Source of the DNA: Corallium rubrum
Taxonomy: Eukaryota; Cnidaria; Anthozoa; Scleralcyonacea; Coralliidae
NCBI GenBank assembly: GCA_964035015.1
Contig: OZ035998.1
Coordinates: 27,885,262 to 27,949,261, forward strand
DNA: 64,000 bases
Direction: 5' to 3'
Made by a program: the position numbers and the translations under genes. Each line of letters opens with the position of its first letter. Positions within the stretch are counted from its first letter, which is position 1. The notes beneath the pieces were generated by a model that did not search any database, had not been told where the DNA came from, and saw nothing but the letters and a program-made list of their open reading frames with translations. Shown in pieces: positions 23,926 through 35,294 of this stretch.

Positions 23926-26900
23926 ATGTCCACGGGGAATAATAAAGAAGATTTTGGGGTCTCTACGACCAGAAAACGACCATTGGTTTCTACCGAAAAT
24001 ACCGAAGGGAATTGCGATGGGAAATCATCGGCATATAATTTTGGCCGGAGAAGAAAGTTGGATTTTCACTCTTCCCAGACACAGGTATTTAGTATTTTGT
24101 GATCCATATCTAGCATTTTCTGTCCGACTTGTTGGTTTATTATTTAAAATTATCGAGGCAAGTTAATAAACGATCATGAATCTTGACGTGCGTATTATTT
24201 CGTTTATTTATAGGAAAACCTTCCGATTTCAGCTGGGCCTTCCTTAAACGTCGACGAGCCCAAAATTCAGCGTATTCCTTGGACTGCAATGGAAGATGCG
24301 GCGCTCGTTCAGTTTGTCGCATTGTATAAAGATGAACAACCAACAGACAGCATTTGGCCAGCAATGAAAGCACCTCACCCGTACTGGACGGAAGCTGTTA
24401 AATTCATACGTGAATCTGCTGCCACGGCAAAACGAAATGGTAACTTATTTATATATTTATATATTTATGTATTTATATATTTATATATTTATATATTTAT
24501 ATATTTATATATTTATATATTTATATATTTATATATTTATATATTTATATATTTATATATTTATATATTTATATATTTATATATTTATATATTTATATAT
24601 TTATATATTTATAATTTTATTTATATATTTATATATTTGTATGTTCATATGTACAACGAAAAACAAAGGTGTCCTAAAACAACTTATTTTGAACCTTCAC
24701 AATTCAATGGGCTCAGTTCACCCTAGCCTCCTTCGCAGATGTTCTTTGTGGGCCTGTTCTTTGTGGGCCTGCAGTAACACACCCCCCCCCCCCCCCCCTT
24801 GGGCCCACGAGGTTAAGTTCACCCTGGAGAATTGGACTTGGACCCAAAAAGGCTCTGGTACGAGAATGACTTGGACCCTGTTAGGCCCTTTGCACTTCTC
24901 ATTGGACAATTTCTAGAGCTGCCACTCTCTCTGAGTATAATCAATTAGTATACTGTAATCATACAATTAACTTTAATATGCATTTTAAGTACAGTACTGC
25001 AGTACTGTTAATTTCATTGGTAGAGGAAACTATTTCTGTCTGAACTTTCTTGTAAGCAGTGTCCTTTATAATTTTTCAGAGTGCTCTGTTCGTCAAAGAG
25101 TTGTAAATGTTTTACGAAAAAAGTTTAAAACATTAGAAGAAGCTGAAGAAGAGTATGGAATGTCTGTGGATGCAATCCTGAATGGTAGCCATGTTGAAAG
25201 ATCTGAAACACCTACATGCACATCAGCCTGTCCATCACTTCTTTCATCACAGTTGGGAAAAATCAAACCAGGACAACTGGAAAAACTAATGAAAAAAGGC
25301 CTTGAACTTTTGGAGCCACAAAGCCTTGCTAATGTATTGTTAGATGGGGTATTAAATCTTGCAAATGTGAAAGATGTGGAACATGTTGTGCTGCCAATGT
25401 ATTCTGGACTTGTTGAAGAAGACAAAACTGCCATATTGGACAAGATGTTTTCTAATCTGGCTAAACATGCTGGTATTAATAGCAACCTTTCTGATTTTAT
25501 CTCTTTGTCCATTGGAGCAATGAAGATATTACAAAAAGCAGGGAAACACAACCTGGTGTACAAGTGGTCAAAATGTATTGTTGGAGAAAATGGAAAACCC
25601 TTGATGACACTGGACAGGATGCCATTTGGACTGATAGAGTACCAGATGGAGTTTTTCACAGCAACAAATGTTATGCAGGTTTGTCGAGGTTAATGCTTAT
25701 ATAAATACTGGGTAAGGATATGGCACATGCAGATCAATTGGCAGGACTACAGTAATAAACAGGATGATGCACACAATTGAGAAAGTCAGGGAGCAAATAG
25801 TGTTCCTGTCCCTTCCAAAACAAAAAAAAAGTTTTTTTACTCTCACTCTAATAATGGTCTTTTTTAGCTTCAGTTTTATGGGTTATTAAACATTTAATAT
25901 GAATGAATTAATACACTGTAGACATGGTTTGCGCTGAATCCCCAGTTCTTAAAATTTCAAAGGGTGTACCGTAATTGTGCCTATGTTGGTGTACTTTACA
26001 AAAGAAAAATCTATTGTTCCTGAAAACTACATGTATTTGATCCTGGGTGTTCAAATTTAAAAAAATTAAATTTATTTATAATTTAAAATTAATAAAATAA
26101 TTCCAGAAGTTTATACTGTAGTAATGTTACAAAATATGGTACAAAATCAATGCATAATCATACATGTGGCTATTAAATGATTTAATATATTTTTATTATA
26201 TAGGTCAAAGAACCTGAAGATTTTAGGCAATGGCGGGAGACAATGGAAACTGAGTTTCCCAGCCGTTTCAAGCGCCTTTTTGCTGGTCCTTTATGGAGTG
26301 GACAAGGAAAGAATGCTGTAAAGGATCCTCAAAAGGTACATGATGAGTTAATAATTAAAATAGAAACATTTTAACACTCAAGATTCCAAAAATTGTGCAA
26401 TAATTGTGTTAATTTCTATGTTAATTAAGGCAAGAGTCAATGTGGCATGCCAAAGCTACAGCAGTCAGTGGAGGCAAAATGAAAAGTCAGAATTTACTTC
26501 TACGCCTACAGTACAGGTAAACTCTATTACAGTACATGTACTTCTTTCACTAAGTTTATTGCCGGTGAAAGAATAATAATTTAACCTTCAGGAGCATATC
26601 CTTCTAGTCACCAGCAATATTGAATATTAAGCTTAATTAACATGTTTTATTATACTGGTGCACCTGCCAGCTTCAATATGAATCATTGTTACACTGTAAT
26701 TAACCATGTACAGTATGATTGTATTCATTTGCTGTTAAACTATTAAAAGATGCTGTTTAATAATAAATGCGGTAGTATAATAATGATTTTTATCCTGTAT
26801 TGGTGCAGTAATTATTAGATAAAGTAATTAAATCTACTTACCAGTACTATAATTATGTCATTGTCAAGGTTACAGCCATTGATCAACTGAAGTCTGCGAA

Positions 26901-29900
26901 TGCTGATGGTCGCTTTTGGATCAAACTTGATGGCACTGACGTAAAAGAAGGAATAATGGAGTCGCAGAAGAAAGTCTGGAATGGTGATGTTGATTTAAGC
27001 GATGATAAACTGCAGGATTTAAGGCACGAATATGATGACAAAAATGCAAGAATGGACCTGCTAAAAAATCCCACCATTCCACAATCAAGGCTTGAAGAGA
27101 TTATGAGGGAAACAATATCTAATTTGAAGGTTGAAATTGATTTTCTTAACAATGGTTTTAAGACATCGAAGGTGCATTTTGAAGAGAAAATTAAACAAGC
27201 CAACTGCCCTGAAGCTACCTTGAAGGACACCAACTGGGATGTTGTTGAGTATCAGACTTTGTTGCAACAGAGCCAGAAACTTGCTCTTGATTTTGAGAAT
27301 TCTTTATCATCTATTTCTGGAACAAATATATCCAAAGCCACAAGGAGCACTGTTAATACCCTTGCATCACACTGTTCACAGTACCTCAGAAACTACTATA
27401 AGAAGAAACGTACCAGTGCTTCCCATGTTGTTGTTACAATGATGTCTGATGAGCGAAGGTCGACCAAACCTTACGCTCTTCCAGTACGTTACATCCCATG
27501 TGGTACATTAAAAGACCAAGATGTTAGGACATTCAACCAGGAGCTGAAGTGGGAAATGAAAAAGAGGAACATGACTCTTGCTGGTATGTAAATGTCAGTT
27601 TTGATTACTGTAACTTGTTTGACAGCACTGTACAATATTTTGGGCCATCTGAACAGTACAGTAGGTTTTAATATTTTGGTTTAAAAATAGCCTGAGTAGC
27701 TGGCAGAATAGTGCCCAAGCCCCCCAACCCAGCTATTCAGGCTCCTTAATTGAGTTTGGTGTTTTCCTACCTTTCTTAGGCACTGTGACAGATGGTGAAT
27801 TTTGTTCTTTGAGAACAAAAGGTGAAGTAAGGCCCTTGCACATATGGCAACTTATCCACGATGCACGAGAAACAGCAAGAAAGATCTCAAAGAAATCGCT
27901 TCAAGCATGCCTTGAGTTACAGTCATGTAAGTTCTCTATCACACACAAGAAAGCATTTATTATCTGATTTGAAAACACCAAGAAGTGAGTTGAACGACAA
28001 CGTGATGACTTTTTAAGCAAAAACTCTCTGGGATCAGACCCTACTTCACCCAGACCCAGTTACATGTATTATCCTCTGTCCTTTCAATATGTCCAAACCA
28101 AACATGTTTATTTTTTTTTCTAAACAGTGTCAGATGACAGTACACCTGTGGTTTCAAACCCAATTCCTGCCATTCCAAGCAATGTAATTTTGGATATCCA
28201 CAACATGAGGATGGCTGAGGGCATTACTTTTGAGACTGCCATCACAAACATCAGACAGAAGCTTGTACCTGCTGGTCAAACACCTCATCCTTTCCGACGA
28301 AATACCCCAGAATCCTTTCTGGATAAGTTGCGTTCAGTTGTAGCTACCTATCTATACCGAGAGAGGATACAGAAGCTGAAGGAAGAGAATGTTGACTTCT
28401 CGACATATATGTATGTCCCAGAGATTGATCCAATCATGGGTACCCCAAGGCATGACAGAAGTGACCACAACCACCTCTTCAGGAGAATTGCCAAGAGTAT
28501 TCGGGATGGAAAAGACAACAGGCTCAATTATAAGGCATTTGATGATGTTCTTTTGGATCCCAAAAGTGGTCTTACGCATGCTGCTTTGATCGGGAAGAGG
28601 AAACAATCTCTTGTTGATGCAGAGCGTCTTTTATCCTACCATGTGGTTGAATCACTTAAGAGAAATGGGCATGAAAGAGAAGCCAAACATGTGGAGGTGA
28701 TTGCAAACTGGCACGAGGCAACAGATGGCAGAGGGATTAGTCAACTGAAACGTTGCAAATACAACTACTTAATGATGCAATACATTTTAGATGATTGGAT
28801 GCCATCTTGGCAATCTTGCTATGACTTTTCAACTGTTGACATTAACAGGTAAATAATATTATCATAACAGTATATATCTTGCTAATTTATGTCAGACTTT
28901 TGTTAAATCACCACCTGAAGCCTCACTTTCATGGCATGTTCTCCTTACAACCAAAGCGAGGCTTGGTGGTTAATAACAGTGATGTAAACTAGCAAGAGCC
29001 CCATTACAGTATGTGTATGTCCTAATTATGTAAGTTACATAGATTTGGTAAGCAAACATCCTTATTAATCATAATTATTTGATATTCACTATCTTACAGA
29101 CCAGTAGATAACGTCCGTGGTTTCTCAAGGGAAACATTCATAGAAATCACCACAAATATTGAGAGTCAGGAGCTGCGAAGATGTCAGAACAGCACCATTG
29201 GATATGCAGAACATCCCCGTGCAGGAGGTACTGATGACCTGGAGACATTTTTCAGTTTGACCCATCGCTATGTTGGCAATGTCTTCTCCCTGAAGCAGTT
29301 CAAAGAATTTTGGCCAAAAATAGTGAGGTATATATTTATATATTTATATATTTATATATTTATATATTTATATATTTATATATTTATATATTTATATATT
29401 TATATATTTATATATTTATATATTTATATATTTATATATTTATATATTTATATATTTATATATTTATATATTTATATATTTATATATTTATATATTTATA
29501 TATTTATATATTTATATATTTATATTTATGTAATATATTATACAATAGGTCCCTTTTCTAATCTTTTTAGAGAGTTCACTAAACGAATGTCCACAGACCT
29601 TCCATTTTATTATTATACCCTGAATGAAAGGTTCCGCACTGAGGAAATGCCATCATTTGACACCATCCCAGAGAAAAACAACGCAAAAGATGATGTGCAA
29701 CACCACCCTTTGCGTCTTCACAGACTAAGAATAAACCACCGTGAAGACAATTCAATATTGGTCCCTGGAAGAGCGATGATGCCCATTAGAAACAAAGGCA
29801 GCATAAGGCAACGACTACACAAGCCAGAGATGGGCATGCCACCAGTTCCAACACATCTTGCATTGACAGATGCACGCACTGGGCCTAAAACGTTCAATTA

Positions 29901-29901
29901 A
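23926..29901 (+). CDS. DDE transposase, 10 exons, 1,114 codons
   Basis: Exons 23926-24084, 24214-24439, 25080-25678, 26204-26335, 26430-26516, 26869-27583, 27780-27926, 28128-28848, 29100-29327 and 29571-29901 all join in frame at GT-AG sites. ATG 23926 follows an in-frame TAG. Residues 1-53 are basic (RKRP, GRRRK; possible nuclear signal). Residues about 74-125 resemble a Myb/SANT-like DNA-binding fold ([13 protein letters not shown], later W and YW). A probable RNase H core follows: strand VVVTMMSD (D595), strand YALPVRYIP, a helix, then GTVTDGEF (D644). The third acid is likely E977 in DDLETFFS followed by GN, like the LE-FF motif of P/THAP9 transposases. The roughly 330-residue D-E spacing fits the insertion domain of that group. 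No stop or frameshift is seen. Family assignment is inference. Confidence 0.75.
24442..24642. repeat. (TATATT)n hexamer array in intron 2
   Basis: About 32 copies of the hexamer TATATT starting a few bases after the GTAACT donor at 24440. The same array occurs in intron 9. Confidence 0.9.
29328..29526. repeat. (TATATT)n hexamer array in intron 9
   Basis: Starts at the GTATAT donor itself and runs about 195 bp with the same hexamer and phase as the intron 2 array. Confidence 0.9.
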
Positions 29902-30453
29902 TATAGGTACCCTTATACAATGTTTGTAGTGCCTGTTGTTCTTCCTCACTACCATGAATATGATTAAGCTGGCCATGTTGGTGTAATGCTTAATCATATT
30001 CATAGTTGTGGTAAATTGGAAGTGATCTGAACAAAACCCATTCAAGGCAAAGCCAGTTACGATAGCCTGGCCTTTTCACAGTTTGCTCTGATGAAGTACA
30101 CACAGTACAGTATCTGCAGTTTACCACAGCTCACTGCTGTACCATTTGCAAGTTACACGTAATGTACAGTCTATCGATAGAAGCATTACTTGTGTGCCAC
30201 AGTCAGTGACTTTACTATTTTGTATAACCAAGGACGTAAAAGTGGAAATAATTTGTAATTTTAAATAAAATAATTTATTTTGTAATTTATAGTGTATTAT
30301 AATAAAAAAACTTGTGTATAATTATACCGTATTTCCCCCTTTTATTATGTTTTGTAAATATAAATTTAAATACGACATTACAAACTTGATTAAAACTTAA
30401 AACATAATTATCATTAAAACAAAATAAACAGCAGTCACACTTGCCACATTTAC
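29902..30453. other. Convergent 3' intergenic region
   Basis: Between the stops of the transposase and HIRAN genes. AT-rich, with AATAAA-type signals on both strands (for example AAATAAAATAATTTATTTTG near 30264), suitable for transcript ends. No further gene seen. Confidence 0.5.
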
Positions 30454-31553
30454 TTAACTGGTAAAATTATTATTATATCTGTATGTTTTATCGTCTTTTA
30501 GCCATGTTCCTTTCTTTGTAATTGTTATAGAGGGAATATACTTGTGTTCCCCGGCTCCCCAGACGTATGTATATTGCACTCGGGTTAGGGCAACATTCGT
30601 AATATCATTACTCTTTAATGCAGCTTCTATTTTTTTAAGTTTCTTGCCTGGTATATAACCAATTGTAGAAAAACCGTCGTTTACTTTTGCTTGAACAACG
30701 ATTGCATTTTCATCGTTAACGTTCATAGGCTCTTTCGAAAGTTTTATCTCCACAGAACCATTTTCCAAAAGCATTTGTTGCTTACAGTCCCCAAGGACGT
30801 TTTGAAAGTCTCTGTGGAAAGTACTTCCTTTTAAAGAAAACGTTTCGCAATATAAAACATCTGTTGGCGATGCGGTACACGTTTCATCAGCCTCCATATC
30901 CATGTTTTGGTTTTCCTCCGGCTCCATGTTTTCGTTTCTTCCTCCGGATGCAATATTGCCTTGACTTTGTGTGTCCTCTTCTTCGAATAAGACATCCGAA
31001 AGTTGAGGGAACGTGGAACAGTTGCAAGTTGAAGAATTTAAATTCAATAAGGGCATTGAGAGTACATCGTCAGTGTCTTCTCTGTATCCAGAGATGGGAT
31101 GTAATGCCTGGGCGACGACCGAATTGTTGACCAAGACATCGAATTTAAACACCAAGACAACACTACAACCATTGTCCAGTCCTTCGTCTTCAATCTGTAA
31201 CGAGAAAAATGTATAAATATTCAAATAATATCATGCGGTGTTTGTCCTGAACACTGAGATATACCCAAAAGTGATTTTTAACTTACTGTGTGAGTGCAGC
31301 TGGACGTAACTTCTATAACAACTGGTGAACGTTGTCCCCGCAATTTTGTAATATTCTCTTCGCTGTGTAAGAACAAAACACCGCGACGTTCATGAAGTTT
31401 CGCTGGAAAACTAACGTGTCCCAACACCATGTAAAGCTCGATACAAGGAATGACCTTCGTGTGAAGAACTTTTTCAACTCTAAGGTCCAAACAGTGTAAA
31501 TATAAACATCTATCATATTTAAACGTGTCCGCAACATGATCTCTGACATCCAT
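30454..31553 (-). CDS. HIRAN-domain protein, two exons
   Basis: Exon 1 is 31553-31287 (89 codons, donor CACA/GTAAGT); exon 2 is 31194-30454 (246 residues plus stop, acceptor TTACAG). Both are phase 0, giving 335 residues. Residues about 90-200 are acidic and low complexity (EEEDTQSQG, MEPEENQNMDMEADE). The C-terminal about 110 residues match HIRAN: a start at FSLKGSTFH, LSKEPMNVNDENAIVV (EP-N-D-NAI core), then IGYIPGKKLKKI. HIRAN domains bind DNA 3' ends in Rad5/HLTF helicases and occur with other DNA-processing enzymes; here no helicase is attached. Convergent with the transposase inside one transposon, it may handle transposon ends, which is inference. Exon 1 is unrecognised. Confidence 0.75.
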
Positions 31554-31647
31554 GGCGACTGGAGAAGAAATGAAATTAACATAGCGCGCGCGTTGATAAT
31601 ATGGTTCAACGCTGATGCATTATGGGATAGCTGATTAATCCTCCTTT

Positions 31648-31656
31648 GGTTTGATA
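31648..31656. repeat. Nested transposon target duplication, right
   Basis: GGTTTGATA, matching 23331-23339. Confidence 0.85.
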
Positions 31657-31677
31657 TGAGACACGTAAGAGCGATCA
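31657..31677. repeat. Polinton left TIR, inner 21 bp
   Basis: TGAGACACGT, A, AGAGCGATCA; the right TIR has the same sequence with one substitution at 48273-48293. Confidence 0.85.
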
Positions 31678-31706
31678 TAATCCCGTCCTCCAGCAGGTAG
31701 TAGCTT

Positions 31707-34700
31707 CTACGCATGCTCAGTCCCACGCGTGGGACTACACATGCGCAGTTGCCTTTGAGCGTTTAGGTGTCCGTACGCGTAGGAACTAACCCCGTCTCCC
31801 AGCAGGTATCTTTTATCGTCAAAGCATGAGAGTGATATTTTATTTATCTCATAACTACCTAACTCATGATTTACACTTCGAATTGTTTTCATTTTCTGAA
31901 ACACTTGTTTCTTACCAAATAGTGTGTCTTTGTAGTTTTCGTGTTTAATTTGTTTCTTAGTGACACTCTTTTTAATTCCCTTCGCGGTTTTGCCACCTGC
32001 TCCGTTGTCTTTTAAATACGAATACATTTTACTTCTGAGACCAACAAATTCGATTATGGGAACGCCAGCCGCTTCGTCCTTCATTTTCCCAATGACTTTT
32101 TTGTTTGAATTGTTGTAGTAAGGTGAGCTTTCTGAATAGTCCGAGTTATCGAAAATATTTTTATTAGCCCAGAAGTCTTTGTAAACGTCTTCTGTTTTGA
32201 TTTCATATGTCAGGCTGTCCGTATCTGTAAACAACAACTTAGCATCGTTTCCATATTTTTCTAATATATAGTTGTAATGGAAATCGTACATCAATACCTT
32301 CGATAGATCTAGAATACACATACCGACATACGCCGGTCGGTTTAACGTAAGAACTTCTTTAATTTTGTGAACGGCAACAAGGTTCTCGTTGAATATTTTA
32401 GCAGATACAAAGGTTGGTTTGGAAGCCAGCCTCAACAGCTTTTCTTCACACGTGACCAACCGAACATCTACGCGCTTTCTCAGGTTTTCCATTGTTTTAC
32501 CGAAGACGCTGTTGTTCATCAGCTTGAAGAAGTCCTTTTCAAAGGCGTTCCTGGCAGCAGTTCTCTTCACCGTGTTGAAGTCGATGTACTGCTTCAGCCA
32601 AGGGGACTGATCGAACAACAAAACCCGGTGAACTTTCTTCACCCTCATCCCAAGCCTGACGTATAGCTGTAGGTTTCTATAGTGGACAACATACCTTTCC
32701 TTTCCCATCATGTTGGTTACCAACTTACTGACACCACCAACGCTGACGCCGAACTTCTCTTTGATTTTGAGACAATACTCCGACAACATATCTTCCCGTA
32801 TTTCCATCTTCTCAGGGGCTAGTGGGTAGTCGTTGTGTAGATCGTGGAGTTCAGGGGGATACTCAAGATCAACCTCAAGTATCATCCCAGTCCGACTGTT
32901 ATTTTCCGGAAGTTCCCAGTCCAGGTTTTTCAACTTACCTTCACTCATCCACTTAAATCCGCCAGTCGGAAGGCACTGACTCATGGCCCAGCCATACAGA
33001 TTATTGGCGTCCAGATACATTATGTACTTCACAGCCTCGTTTCCGTTATACCCCTTCATATACGGATTGTTGGCTTTCCCATATCTGTTGGCTATGTAAC
33101 TAACACCACCTCTCATCCCTTTCTCGATGAACTGGAACATGTCGATGTCAGTCATCAGCTCCAGCTCAATCCCAGTCATCTTCAGCATAGCGTCCCATGC
33201 CAACCCAGGTGAGGTGAAATAATGACAGGGGTCCAGCTTATAGTACTGAACACAGGTCTTCCTAAAGTTTTCAAAGACGTCAGCTAACAGCAACACATCC
33301 GATTTCAGATACACGTCATGGTAGTCCCCCATCGTTCTCATCCCAAACGACTCCCAGACCTTCAAAGCGTGTTGGTAATCGGTGTCTGATATCTCCTCAT
33401 CATTCAACACGCTATAAAACTCACTCTTTGGTGGTAACCCCGTTTCCCCAAACCGACTGAAGTTGTCCATGTAGTCATAGGGGTAAACACCCTTCGTCCT
33501 CATCAGGTCCGACCGGGGACCAAATTCTTCAGCTGTGTATCTAAAGGCGTCCCCCGGGAGATTCCCAACCAACCTGTCCAATGAAGTACTCATGAACTGA
33601 AAACTGTCCAGAAACACAAGGTTTTTACCTAACATGAAGGCCATGTACTTCTCCATATTATTCGGGATGACGTTAATCTCCTGTCCGAACTTTCCGATCT
33701 CCCCCATGATGAGATGACTATCATAACCCCTCAGGTTGTGTAAGATGACTGGTATTTTATCAGTTAATCTATGATTTCTGGTACAAAGCTGATGGGCCGA
33801 TCCCCGATATCTTCCCGTCACATGACAATGGTCCCGGACCCTAACGTCCCTTTCCCCATACTCCTGACCACAGATGTGGCACCCGTTGGCGTCTCTGAAG
33901 TCCGCTCTGTCGGAATCAGTCAGAACCATGTCCTGGTTAAAGTGCTCTTTCCGGATACCCTTACAATACTCCACCTCTTCCAACATCTTTCCGATAAACT
34001 TGTTGACAGCACCAGGGCCTCTATACACCTGAACATCCTTACTATACCTATCGTTATAACAACAGACAACCTTGTACCCATAACCACAATCAGTATGTTT
34101 CTGATACTTCTCCATGTATGGTCTCTTCTCTTTCTCCTCTCGGTCTGACTCCGGCACCTCCGGTCTGTCGACCTTTTCCGTGATCGCCTCAAAGTCGGAA
34201 TACACAACAAATGGAACGTTTAACTGTTTGTGGAAATTACTATACTTCAACACGTTTTTACCGGGGTCAGGCATCCTAACAGCCTGTTTACCATTCACAC
34301 TGATACACACAACCTTATGCCTATCCAGGACCTCCGTTGAACTGAAACATTGGAGACAGTAAACACAGAAGTGTTTTCTCCTCCTATGTTTTGTTTTGTT
34401 GTACATAAACCTATCAAAGTCCTTGATGAGGACGTAATGTTTGTTGTTCCCGTTGGTTATAATCAGGAGGTTCATGAGGTCGGTGAACCGTTCCTCTGAT
34501 ACGTAAACCGGAAAGGTTAACCCGTTTTCATAACCAAAGACGTTGATACGTATCTCATTCTGTTTTTCCACCCGGTTATACTGTTTCTGACTCACTGGAA
34601 AGCTGATTCCGCTATAATCCAAGTCGTCAACATGGTCCCGGTACTTTGTGACCCTTTGTGGGTCTTTTGGGACAGGAAACTTATGAGCCAGATGACACCA

Positions 34701-35294
34701 CATAAAACACCTGTCATCATTATTCTTAACGTTGATTAGCCCCTTCCGACTATTCTTCAGCTCCTTAGGGAGGTCGACATAGCTAGAGCCTTCCAGTGGA
34801 CTGTAGACAGTCAGATTAACGTAGTGACCGTCTACTGACTCCACTGTCCAGCCAGATCCCTCGCTTATCCACCGGGCTATTCTAGCCACCACCTCTTCAT
34901 TCGCGGTGTCAACGTCCTGAGCGATCTCACCGCCGTTGATTATAGTCTTGATGTGGCTGTTGAAGTGAGCCGTCTTATAAGTTGTTCCGCCGGACACCTC
35001 CTTCTCAAGCGTTACAACCAGCGTTTCAGCGAACTTCAACCCCCTCATCTCAGCCAGCTCCCGACGTAGCAGCCGTACCACATCATTCCTGAGGGCGTTT
35101 ACCTGTTCCAGTGGGTGTTGGGACACAACAGCACAACTGAACGACTTAGTTTTACCCCTCAGGGCTCTGTCTAACTGATTTATGTCATAACCGATTAGTC
35201 TCTCGTAGAGACGGGGGTCTATATCATCGGGATAGTCAAACATGTCAGGGTCTAAGTCGTCGTCTTGGTGGATCATGACATCTGGATCGCTCAT
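31707..35294 (-). CDS. polB: Protein-primed family B DNA polymerase
   Basis: 1,195 codons from the ATG at 35294; an upstream GTG at 35315 is not needed because TTATAACG lies directly before this ATG. The positions given count from that GTG, so subtract 7 for the ATG start. A Cys2His-Cys finger (CVYCLQCF, about 318-337) precedes exonuclease motif I (YSDFEAIT, 373-380). A CxxC/HCH zinc element (CHICG, DHCH; 479-497) is followed by Exo II (LHNLRGYDSHL, 525-535) and Exo III (YHDVYLKSDV, 665-674). Polymerase motif A is YLDANNLYGW (767-776), motif B KLMNNSVFGKT (931-941), motif C FTDTDS (1029-1034). All catalytic acids are present and no break is seen. It replicates the element and closes the left side next to the TIR. 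It overlaps the upstream zinc-ribbon gene by 50 bp. Confidence 0.95.
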   Translation of the reverse strand: MSDPDVMIHQDDDLDPDMFDYPDDIDPRLYERLIGYDINQLDRALRGKTKSFSCAVVSQHPLEQVNALRNDVVRLLRRELAEMRGLKFAETLVVTLEKEVSGGTTYKTAHFNSHIKTIINGGEIAQDVDTANEEVVARIARWISEGSGWTVESVDGHYVNLTVYSPLEGSSYVDLPKELKNSRKGLINVKNNDDRCFMWCHLAHKFPVPKDPQRVTKYRDHVDDLDYSGISFPVSQKQYNRVEKQNEIRINVFGYENGLTFPVYVSEERFTDLMNLLIITNGNNKHYVLIKDFDRFMYNKTKHRRRKHFCVYCLQCFSSTEVLDRHKVVCISVNGKQAVRMPDPGKNVLKYSNFHKQLNVPFVVYSDFEAITEKVDRPEVPESDREEKEKRPYMEKYQKHTDCGYGYKVVCCYNDRYSKDVQVYRGPGAVNKFIGKMLEEVEYCKGIRKEHFNQDMVLTDSDRADFRDANGCHICGQEYGERDVRVRDHCHVTGRYRGSAHQLCTRNHRLTDKIPVILHNLRGYDSHLIMGEIGKFGQEINVIPNNMEKYMAFMLGKNLVFLDSFQFMSTSLDRLVGNLPGDAFRYTAEEFGPRSDLMRTKGVYPYDYMDNFSRFGETGLPPKSEFYSVLNDEEISDTDYQHALKVWESFGMRTMGDYHDVYLKSDVLLLADVFENFRKTCVQYYKLDPCHYFTSPGLAWDAMLKMTGIELELMTDIDMFQFIEKGMRGGVSYIANRYGKANNPYMKGYNGNEAVKYIMYLDANNLYGWAMSQCLPTGGFKWMSEGKLKNLDWELPENNSRTGMILEVDLEYPPELHDLHNDYPLAPEKMEIREDMLSEYCLKIKEKFGVSVGGVSKLVTNMMGKERYVVHYRNLQLYVRLGMRVKKVHRVLLFDQSPWLKQYIDFNTVKRTAARNAFEKDFFKLMNNSVFGKTMENLRKRVDVRLVTCEEKLLRLASKPTFVSAKIFNENLVAVHKIKEVLTLNRPAYVGMCILDLSKVLMYDFHYNYILEKYGNDAKLLFTDTDSLTYEIKTEDVYKDFWANKNIFDNSDYSESSPYYNNSNKKVIGKMKDEAAGVPIIEFVGLRSKMYSYLKDNGAGGKTAKGIKKSVTKKQIKHENYKDTLFGKKQVFQKMKTIRSVNHELGSYEINKISLSCFDDKRYLLGDGVSSYAYGHLNAQRQLRMCSPTRGTEHA

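Larger units (their letters stand above)
23340..31647. mobile_element. Nested 8.3-kb DNA transposon with DDE transposase and HIRAN gene
   Basis: The ends are AAAGGAGGATTAATCAGCTA and its reverse complement (TIR about 25 bp, through TCCCA; positions 23340-23364 and 31623-31647), bounded by the 9-bp duplication. It contains a 10-exon transposase on the plus strand and a two-exon HIRAN gene on the minus strand, which meet tail to tail around 29.9-30.45 kb. The spliced, AT-rich genes contrast sharply with the compact intronless Polinton around them. The superfamily is not certain; the transposase suggests a P-element-related lineage. Confidence 0.85.

Noticed and set aside
23035..31706. Transposase and HIRAN genes as Polinton cargo
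   Set aside because: The 9-bp duplication and inner TIRs show that they belong to a separate element inserted into the TIR.
32367..34362. Plus-strand frames inside PolB
   Set aside because: Antisense shadows of the conserved polymerase frame, with no motifs of their own.
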